Source of the DNA: JALOOE01 sp964423545 | GTDB taxonomy: Bacteria; Chloroflexota; Anaerolineae; CG2-30-64-16 | Length of the DNA stretch: 12,040 bases | Assembly (NCBI GenBank): GCA_964423545.1 | Contig: CAYRFV010000176.1 | Coordinates: forward strand, 1 to 12,040 | Direction of reading: 5' to 3' | Shown: positions 1 to 5,494 of the stretch, piece after piece | How positions within the stretch are numbered: the stretch's first letter is position 1 | Layout: every line of letters starts with the position of its first letter | Position numbers and translations under genes: made by a program | Notes under the pieces: generated by a model | Seen by the model: only the letters and a program-made list of their open reading frames with translations | Told to the model about the DNA's origin: nothing | The model's database searches: none

Positions 1-323
1 CGCTCTTGATCGAGGTCTTCGGCGAGGCGCCGGTCCCCCCGGAGGCGCCGCTGACCCTCTTCGTATGGGGAGTCAACCGCATCCTGCCGGTGCGCATCAC
101 GGGGCTGACCATCACCGAGGATGCGTACGATCCGAATCTGAACCCGATTCGCGCCAAAGTCAACCTTGACTTGAGGGTGCTGAACTATCATGACCTGGGC
201 CTGCTGAGCGTGGGCGGAACGTTGTTCATGGCACACCAGATCGCCAAAGAGGTGATGGCGACCATCGGCAGCGTGGGAAACATCGCCGGCGCTGTATCCG
301 GCAGCATCAGCATCGGAGGATAG
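1..323 (+). CDS. CIS tube/Afp7-type baseplate-proximal protein, C-terminal part (5' truncated)
   Basis: The reading frame is open from the left edge (first complete codon at base 3), so the true start lies upstream and 106 residues are visible. The segment FVWGVNRILPVRITGLTITE followed by DPNLNPIRAKVNLDLRVL is typical of the C-terminal half of CIS tube-type (Afp7/Pvc7-like) proteins, which join the inner tube to the spike hub. The last 25 or so residues are small and glycine/alanine/serine-rich, like a flexible tail. Many relatives carry a LysM domain in the same chain; here the protein stops and a separate LysM gene begins 2 bases later. The TTG at base 6 is probably internal, because the homologous region extends upstream. 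The family call comes from recalled sequence pattern and from context; no search was run. Confidence 0.72.
   Translation, partial: LLIEVFGEAPVPPEAPLTLFVWGVNRILPVRITGLTITEDAYDPNLNPIRAKVNLDLRVLNYHDLGLLSVGGTLFMAHQIAKEVMATIGSVGNIAGAVSGSISIGG
315..319 (+). promoter_or_regulatory. Ribosome binding site for the LysM gene
   Basis: GGAGG lies 6 bases before the ATG at 326, inside the last codons of the upstream gene. It supports ATG 326 as the start and suggests coupled translation. Confidence 0.7.
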
Positions 324-325
324 GC

Positions 326-625
326 ATGTTCGAACCGACCAGCCGCTACGCTCGCCTTGCGGACGCGACCCTCACCGTGCTCGATGAGGACGGGCGGCCG
401 CGCGTGATCGTCTATAAGCGCCGGCGCTTCATCCCGACCGGCGCAGGCTCGACGACGTTGGTGGAGCACACCGTGACGCAGGGGGAACGCCTCGACAACA
501 TCACAGCCCGTTACCTGGGCGATCCCACCCAGTTCTGGCAGGTATGCGATGCCAACGCGGTGTTGGAGCCGGCCCAGCTGGAGGAGTTGGGGCGCGCAGT
601 GCGCATCGCGCTGCCCGGTTTCTGA
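326..625 (+). CDS. Small LysM-domain protein of a contractile injection system
   Basis: A 99-residue protein. Residues 1-45 form a basic, beta-rich lead segment that includes YKRRRFIP. Residues 48-97 form one LysM domain: HTVTQGERLDNITARYLGD, then QFWQVCDANAVLEP, ending in a short hydrophobic strand. In CIS and phage baseplates (gp53, Afp7/Pvc7 types) such LysM domains are structural and contact the hub or wedge; binding peptidoglycan is not required. There is no signal peptide or membrane segment, which fits assembly in the cytoplasm. The gene starts 2 bases after the Afp7-type gene, behind a good GGAGG, and ends 10 bases before the hub gene. A role in peptidoglycan anchoring is possible but is not shown by the sequence. 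Confidence 0.85.
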   Translation: MFEPTSRYARLADATLTVLDEDGRPRVIVYKRRRFIPTGAGSTTLVEHTVTQGERLDNITARYLGDPTQFWQVCDANAVLEPAQLEELGRAVRIALPGF

Positions 626-635
626 GAGAAACGCC

Positions 636-1754
636 ATGCTCAGCAGCCTGCTTGGCATCCGCCTGATCCTGTTGCTCGGCAAGAGCGTGCCGCTGCCCGC
701 GCCCGCCGCCGCGATGAGTGCGCTGAAGCATGTGAAGGTCATCAATGACGCCGACGGGCAGGACGGTTTCCAGATCACTTTCACACTGGGCAAGGACAAG
801 CTCGGCGACTACGGCCTGCTTGCCAGTGGCGCACTGGATCCCGATACGCGCGTTGTGATCGGTGTCCTGCTTGGCGCCAGCCTGGAGCCGCTTGTGGACG
901 GCGTGATCTACCATCATCAGGTCGCACCCAGCAACGAGCCCGGCATGTCCACCCTGACCGTGTCGGGCCGCGATATCAGTGTGCTGCTCGACCTGGAAGA
1001 GAAGAATGCCGAATACAAGAACCGCCCGGATTTCCTCATTGTCAACGAGATCCTGTTGAACTATGCCCAGCACGGCATCGTGCCCCAGGCAATGCCCACC
1101 TCCGATGTGCCGATCGAGCTGTTTCGCGTGCCGCGACAGCACGAGACTGACCTCCGGTTCATCCGGCGCATGGCGCGACGCAACGGTTACGTGTTCTACA
1201 TCGAGCCGCTGACGCTGGGTGCGACGACCGCCTATTTCGGGCCGGAGAACCGATTGGGCTTGCCGCAGCCGGCGCTGTCCGTCGATATGGGTGCCGCGAC
1301 GAACGTCAACTCACTGAGCTTCACCAATGACGCCCTGGCGCCGATCGGCGCCTCAGGCAGCTTCGTGGAGCCGATCACCAAGACCAGCATCCCGATCCCG
1401 CCGCTGCCGTCGCTGCGCACGCCGCCGCTGGCCGCATCGCCCGCTCCGCCCCGCCGCACCACGCTGATGCGGCAAACCGCCGGCCAGAATCCGGGGCAGG
1501 CCGCTGTCACTGCGCTCGCGGCAACCAGCCGAGCGCCTGACGCCGTGAGCGCCACCGGCCAGGTGGACACCGTGCGCTACGGCAATGTGCTGCGTGCGCG
1601 GCGGCTGGTGGGAGTGCGCGGCGCGGGCCTGAAGAACGACGGCCTCTATTACGTGCGCCGCGTGACGCACGAGATCGAGGCGGGCGCGTATACGCAGGAC
1701 TTCACCCTGAGCCGCGAAGGAACAGGGACGCTTCTACCGGTGGTGCGACCATGA
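636..1754 (+). CDS. gpD/gp27-type spike hub protein (phage late control D family-like)
   Basis: A 372-residue protein that should form the trimeric hub between inner tube and spike. The opening strand IRLILLLGKSVPLPAP, then DGFQITFTLGKDKLGDYGLL and the segment MSTLTVSGRDISVLLDLEEK, match gpD-like hub proteins; ETDLRFIRRMARRNGYVFYI is the usual second-domain motif. Residues about 253-272 are a proline-rich linker, followed by a low-complexity stretch and a final beta domain near 315-365 (LRARRLVGVRGAGLKNDG, YYVRRVTHEIEAG). ATG 636 is chosen because the family N-terminus begins with this hydrophobic strand; a longer frame back to 549 would overlap the LysM gene, and ATG 714 would remove the first strand. 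The ribosome site is weak (GAGAGA near 624-629). It overlaps the spike gene by 4 bases (ATGA). In Afp-type systems hub and spike are usually fused; here they are separate. Confidence 0.86.
   Translation: MLSSLLGIRLILLLGKSVPLPAPAAAMSALKHVKVINDADGQDGFQITFTLGKDKLGDYGLLASGALDPDTRVVIGVLLGASLEPLVDGVIYHHQVAPSNEPGMSTLTVSGRDISVLLDLEEKNAEYKNRPDFLIVNEILLNYAQHGIVPQAMPTSDVPIELFRVPRQHETDLRFIRRMARRNGYVFYIEPLTLGATTAYFGPENRLGLPQPALSVDMGAATNVNSLSFTNDALAPIGASGSFVEPITKTSIPIPPLPSLRTPPLAASPAPPRRTTLMRQTAGQNPGQAAVTALAATSRAPDAVSATGQVDTVRYGNVLRARRLVGVRGAGLKNDGLYYVRRVTHEIEAGAYTQDFTLSREGTGTLLPVVRP
1392..1451 (+). other. Proline-rich linker region within the hub protein
   Basis: Codons for hub residues about 253-272 are dominated by proline, leucine, serine and alanine (for example PIPPLPSLRTPPLAASPAPP). 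It lies between the second hub domain and the C-terminal beta domain, so it probably acts as a flexible tether. It is not a separate gene. Confidence 0.6.
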
Positions 1755-2269
1755 GCGGTGATGAGATGGCTGGCCCCGCCTTCTACGGCAAGTATCGCGG
1801 GATCGTGTCTGATATCCAGGACCCTCTGATGATGGGGCGAATCAAGGCCACCGTTCCCGATGTGCTCGGCGACCAGGAGAGCGGCTGGGCTATGCCGTGT
1901 GCGCCGTTCGGTGGCAGCAGCATGGGCTTTTTCGCGCTGCCGTCGGTGGGTGCGGGGGTCTGGATCGAGTTCGAGCACGGTGACCCCGACTACCCTATCT
2001 GGTCAGGCTGCTGGTGGGGATCGGCGGCTGAAATGCCGCCGGTGCTGCTCGCGCCGCCCTACAAGAAACTGATGATCCTCACCGAAGGGGGCAACAGCAT
2101 TCTGTTGGATGACACACCGGGCATCGGCGGCATCACCCTGGAGACTGCGGGCGGTCAGAAGATCAAGCTCAGCGTCACCGGTCTCGAGATCGACAACGGC
2201 ATGGGCGGCAGCATCAAGCTGACCGGGCCGCAGGTGTCGATCAACAGCGGCGCACTGGAGGTGACGTGA
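1751..2269 (+). CDS. gpV/gp5-type baseplate spike protein with OB-fold
   Basis: A 172-residue protein. Residues about 11-92 look like the gp5/VgrG OB-fold: YRGIVSDIQDPLMMGRIKA, then GWAMPCAPFG, then PSVGAGVWIEFEHGDPDYP and IWSGCWWG. Residues about 105-172 are short alternating beta segments rich in glycine, asparagine and aspartate (GGNSILLDD, GGITLETAGGQKIKLS, GGSIKLTGPQVSINSG), as expected for a small trimeric beta-prism spike. There is no lysozyme domain and no visible effector domain. The ATG overlaps the hub stop codon (ATGA), and only a weak GGTGG (1739-1743) precedes it, so translation is probably coupled. In a phage this would be the membrane-puncturing spike mounted on the gpD hub. 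Confidence 0.9.
   Translation: MSGDEMAGPAFYGKYRGIVSDIQDPLMMGRIKATVPDVLGDQESGWAMPCAPFGGSSMGFFALPSVGAGVWIEFEHGDPDYPIWSGCWWGSAAEMPPVLLAPPYKKLMILTEGGNSILLDDTPGIGGITLETAGGQKIKLSVTGLEIDNGMGGSIKLTGPQVSINSGALEVT
2257..2261 (+). promoter_or_regulatory. Ribosome binding site that favours ATG 2269
   Basis: GGAGG lies 7 bases before ATG 2269 but only 4 bases before the in-frame GTG at 2266. The spacing favours the ATG, giving a protein one residue shorter. The site lies inside the end of the spike gene. Confidence 0.65.
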
Positions 2270-2589
2270 TGCCCGGCTTTCTGCTCCATCAGGGCGCGAC
2301 GGTGCTCTGCGCGCATGCCGGCCAGGCGCAGCCGACTGTTCCCAACCCGCGCGTGAAGGTGGGCGGCCAGTCCGTGGTGACGCAGGCGGCGCCCTATACG
2401 GTGGCCGGTTGCCCGTTCAATGTCTCCGGCGCACCCAGCCCCTGCGTGACGGCGCAGTGGGTGTCGGCGGCGCTCCGGGTGCGGGCCGGCGGACTGCCCG
2501 TGCTGCTGCAAGACAGCCAGGCCATCTGTGCACCCAACGGCACGCCGGTGACTATCGTGATGACCCAGGTGCGGGTCAAGGGGCAGTGA
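2269..2589 (+). CDS. Small PAAR-like spike-tip candidate
   Basis: A 106-residue protein with short glycine/proline-punctuated beta segments. It opens with FLLHQGATVLCAHAGQAQP, a pattern seen in PAAR-like tip proteins of the DUF4280 kind. Cysteines lie at 14, 48, 59 and 87 and histidines at 7 and 16; the true PAAR tip of type VI secretion binds zinc with histidines and a cysteine, so a metal site is plausible but unproven. The gene sits directly after the gpV-type spike and before gp25, the place where Afp/PVC loci encode their tip. Its first base is the last base of the spike stop codon. No classic PAAR repeats are evident, so the tip role rests mainly on size, residue pattern and position. 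Confidence 0.7.
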   Translation: MPGFLLHQGATVLCAHAGQAQPTVPNPRVKVGGQSVVTQAAPYTVAGCPFNVSGAPSPCVTAQWVSAALRVRAGGLPVLLQDSQAICAPNGTPVTIVMTQVRVKGQ

Positions 2590-2592
2590 ACG

Positions 2593-2973
2593 ATGACAAA
2601 CGGGATCAGCACGGTGATGCAGGTCGATTATCCTTTCCGCTTCGATGGCCGGGGCCGAACCGCCGGCACGACGCAGGATGAGCATATCCGCGATCTGATC
2701 GAGCAGGTTCTGTTCACCGCGCCGGGCGAGCGGGTCAACCGCCCAACGTTCGGCAGCGGCCTGCTGAAGTTGGTGTTTGAGCCGAACAGCGCCACGCTGG
2801 CCGCGGCGACGCAACTGGCGGTCCAGGGCGCACTTCAGCAATGGCTGGGCGACCTGATCCTGGTCGAGGCGGTGCAGGTCGAGAGCCAGGACGCCACAGT
2901 GCAGGTGGCGGTGCAATACGTGGTGCGCCGGACGCAGCAGCGGCAGGCTGCGCAGTTTAGCAAGGTCGTATAG
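2593..2973 (+). CDS. gp25-type baseplate wedge protein (GPW/gp25 family)
   Basis: A 126-residue protein of normal family length. The segment IRDLIEQVLFTAPGERVNRP followed by TFGSGLLKLVFEPNS (residues about 31-66) is the gp25 signature; the conserved E-R-x-x-R-P-x-F-G-S core is visible. The following residues, AATQLAVQGALQQWLGDLIL, are the expected amphipathic helix, and the C-terminus ends in paired beta strands. In T4, Afp and type VI secretion (TssE) this protein sits in the baseplate wedge and nucleates the sheath. The start is 3 bases after the tip gene, with AAGGGG (2578-2583) as a moderate ribosome site. It precedes the large gpJ-type genes, the usual order in CIS loci. Confidence 0.93.
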   Translation: MTNGISTVMQVDYPFRFDGRGRTAGTTQDEHIRDLIEQVLFTAPGERVNRPTFGSGLLKLVFEPNSATLAAATQLAVQGALQQWLGDLILVEAVQVESQDATVQVAVQYVVRRTQQRQAAQFSKVV

Positions 2974-2997
2974 AGGACTCCCCTGAGAGGCGGGCAG

Positions 2998-5451
2998 ATG
3001 GCGACGCAGTACCGCTGTAACAATCAGCAACGGCTGAAAGAGATCATCGGCAAGCCGGGCTTCAACGGCATCGACTACCTTGAGGTGTCGGGCGATCAGA
3101 AGACGCTTCGGGTCTACTGCGTCAACGAGATTGCGAATGCCGGCAGTTGGCCCGATGCAGGAACGGCGGTCATCACCGGTGGTGTGCGTGTGCGCGGTGC
3201 GACCCTGGCCGAGACGAGCCCGGGCGGCGGCCGCCTGGTGATCGACCGTGATCTGCGCGTGGGAGAGGTGACGGCCAATGACAGAGTCATCACCGTCCCG
3301 GTCAACCAGCCTGGCGACTTCTCCGAGTACACGCTGCGCCTGATCGCGTCGGCCACCGACCTGGCCGCGCCCGACGGCTTCGACCGGCAGCTCTCGGAGG
3401 TGACCTTCTCGTTCAAGGTGGACTGCCCCAGCGACTTCGACTGCGCGCCGGAAGAGGCCTGTGAGTCGGAGGCGCTGCCGGAGCCAGAGATCAACTACCT
3501 GGCGAAGGACTACGCCAGCTTCCGCCGCTTGCTTCTCGACCGGATGAGTGTGATCATGCCGGGTTGGCAGGAGCGCAATCCGGCCGACGTCCAGATGATG
3601 CTGGTCGAACTGCTGGCCTACGTGGGGGACCATCTCAGCTATGCCCAGGATGCGGCCGCCACCGAGGCCTACCTTGGCACGGCGCGGCAGCGCATCTCGG
3701 TGCGGCGCCATGCCCGGCTGCTGGACTACTTCATGCACGATGGCTGCAACGCGCGCGCCTGGGTCTGTTTCGACTACGCCGGCGCGTCTGACCTGACGCT
3801 GGAGGCGGGCGCGCAACTGCTGACGCGCGGCGCGGCCGAGACGCCACTCGTCGCACCCGCGGAGTTCGCCAGGGTGCTGCGCGAGGAGAAACCGGAGGTC
3901 TTCGAGACACTGCATCCGGTGACACTGCAGGCGGCGCGCAGCGAGATCCGGTTCTACACCTGGGGCGACTCCAATTGCTGCCTGCCGGCGGGCGCAACGC
4001 GGGCGACCCTGGTGAGCGTTCCCGGACTCGTCCTGGCGCCCGGCGATGTGCTGGTCTTCGAAGAGGTGAAAAGCCCGACCACCGGTGTGCCTGCGGATGC
4101 CGATCCCGCGCACCGGCATGCCGTGCGGCTGACCGAGGTGGATGCAACCGTCGAGGACGCCTTGCCTGCGACGCCGGTCAAGCTGATCGAGATTGCGTGG
4201 GCGGCCGAGGATGCGCTGCCTTTTCCGCTCTGCCTGTCCGCGACCACCGATCAGGATGAGCAGATGACCGATGTGAGCTTAGCACGCGGCAACGTGGCGC
4301 TGGCCGACCATGGGCTGCGGGTGTCGCCACCGGAGGCGCTCGAACCGGTTCCTGCCAGCGGCAGCTATCGCCCCAGGCTGAAACAGGGTCCGCTGGCCCA
4401 GCAGGGGCGCGTCCGCGATCCCCAGAACCAGGCCGCGCTGATCGTCTTTGATCCGACCGCGCCGGCCCGCGCTGCAATGAGCTGGGCGCTGCGCGACGTG
4501 CAGCCCTGCATCACGCTATCGGACGGGAGTGCGGCGTGGACGCCGCAGCGCGACCTGCTCGGGAGCGACCGTTTCGCCACCGAGTTCGTGGTCGAGGTGG
4601 AGGCGGACGGCGCCGCGACGCTGCGGTTCGGCGATAACGTGCTGGGCCGGCGACCTGAACCGGGAGCGCTTTTCGAGGCGGAGTATCGGGTAGGCAACGG
4701 AATCGCGGGCAATGTCGGTGCGGACGCCATTGCGCGGGTGGTGCACACCAGCTCTGATATCCTGCGTGTGTGGAATCCGCTGCCGGCCACCGGCGGCGTC
4801 GACCCGGAGGCGATGGAGCAAGTGCGCCAGTTCGCGCCGCAGGCGTTCCGCGTTCAGGAGCGCGCCGTCACTCCGGCCGACTATGTGGAAGTCGCGCAGC
4901 GCCGGTCGGACATCCAGCGCGCAGCTGCCACCATGCGCTGGACCGGAAGCTGGTATACGGCCTTCGTCACGGCGGATCGCGTCGGCGGCCAGGCCGTAGA
5001 CGATCGCTTTGAGGTCGACCTGCGCAGCTACTTGGACCGCTATCGGATGGCCGGGGTTGACCTGGAGATCAACGGCCCGATCCCTGTGCCACTGGAGTTG
5101 TCGCTCCTGATCTGCGTCAAGGCCGGCCACTTCCGCAGCGACGTCAAGCAGGCGCTGTTGCGGGCTTTCGCTAACCGGAGTTACCCGGATGGCCGGCGGG
5201 GCTTCTTCCACCCGGACAACTTCACCTTCGGCCAGTCGCTGTATCTGAGCCGCGTCTACGAGGCGGCGCTGGCCGTCGACGGCGTCGAGTCGGTCGAGGT
5301 GCAGAAGTTCCAGCGCTGGGGCAAGACGCCGCAAGGGGAGCTGGCCGCCGAGGTGCTGACGGTCGGTCCCTTCGAGGTCATCAGGCTGGACAACGATCCG
5401 AATTTCCCTGAAAACGGGAAGATCGAATTCAACATGGCAGGCGGGCTGTGA
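2998..5451 (+). CDS. Large baseplate assembly protein J-like, first copy
   Basis: An 817-residue protein of the 'putative baseplate assembly protein' kind, related to gpJ of P2 and gp6 of T4, which form the wedge ring. Residues about 1-135 look like an Ig-like beta domain. Three cysteines then follow at 143, 149 and 155 (CPSDFDCAPEEAC). Residues about 163-245 hold the conserved wedge helix region: INYLAKDYASFRRLLLDRM, then NPADVQMMLVELLAYVGDHL and YLGTARQRISVRRHARLLDY. Residues about 540-575 carry TLRFGDNVLGRRPEPG and AEYRVGNGIAGNVG, followed near 610-635 by the J-type segment RVQERAVTPADYVEVAQRR. The C-terminal part predicts a further alpha/beta domain. ATG 2998 has GAGAGG at 2985-2990, 7 bases upstream. 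It is a paralogue of the next gene. Confidence 0.92.
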   Translation: MATQYRCNNQQRLKEIIGKPGFNGIDYLEVSGDQKTLRVYCVNEIANAGSWPDAGTAVITGGVRVRGATLAETSPGGGRLVIDRDLRVGEVTANDRVITVPVNQPGDFSEYTLRLIASATDLAAPDGFDRQLSEVTFSFKVDCPSDFDCAPEEACESEALPEPEINYLAKDYASFRRLLLDRMSVIMPGWQERNPADVQMMLVELLAYVGDHLSYAQDAAATEAYLGTARQRISVRRHARLLDYFMHDGCNARAWVCFDYAGASDLTLEAGAQLLTRGAAETPLVAPAEFARVLREEKPEVFETLHPVTLQAARSEIRFYTWGDSNCCLPAGATRATLVSVPGLVLAPGDVLVFEEVKSPTTGVPADADPAHRHAVRLTEVDATVEDALPATPVKLIEIAWAAEDALPFPLCLSATTDQDEQMTDVSLARGNVALADHGLRVSPPEALEPVPASGSYRPRLKQGPLAQQGRVRDPQNQAALIVFDPTAPARAAMSWALRDVQPCITLSDGSAAWTPQRDLLGSDRFATEFVVEVEADGAATLRFGDNVLGRRPEPGALFEAEYRVGNGIAGNVGADAIARVVHTSSDILRVWNPLPATGGVDPEAMEQVRQFAPQAFRVQERAVTPADYVEVAQRRSDIQRAAATMRWTGSWYTAFVTADRVGGQAVDDRFEVDLRSYLDRYRMAGVDLEINGPIPVPLELSLLICVKAGHFRSDVKQALLRAFANRSYPDGRRGFFHPDNFTFGQSLYLSRVYEAALAVDGVESVEVQKFQRWGKTPQGELAAEVLTVGPFEVIRLDNDPNFPENGKIEFNMAGGL

Positions 5452-5494
5452 GGACGGCGGTCGGACGCAGAACGGGGCATCGAGGATAGGCACG

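Noticed and set aside
549..635. Upstream extension of the hub protein by 29 codons
   Set aside because: It overlaps the LysM gene in another frame, and its translation (rich in Arg, Ser, Trp, Cys) does not resemble a hub N-terminus. ATG 636 begins the expected first strand.
636..713. Possible signal peptide or membrane segment at the hub N-terminus
   Set aside because: The hydrophobic run is short and contains internal arginine and lysine; it matches the first beta strand of gpD-like proteins, which assemble in the cytoplasm.
2155..4119. Long open frame (654 codons) on the minus strand
   Set aside because: It lies opposite the tip, gp25 and first gpJ-type genes, all of which have clear family motifs. 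Its translation is arginine-, histidine- and alanine-rich without domain pattern, as expected of a shadow in GC-rich DNA.
5452..5494. Possible internal promoter in the longest intergenic gap
   Set aside because: No -35/-10 pair, hairpin or repeat is visible in the 43 bases; only a ribosome site is present.
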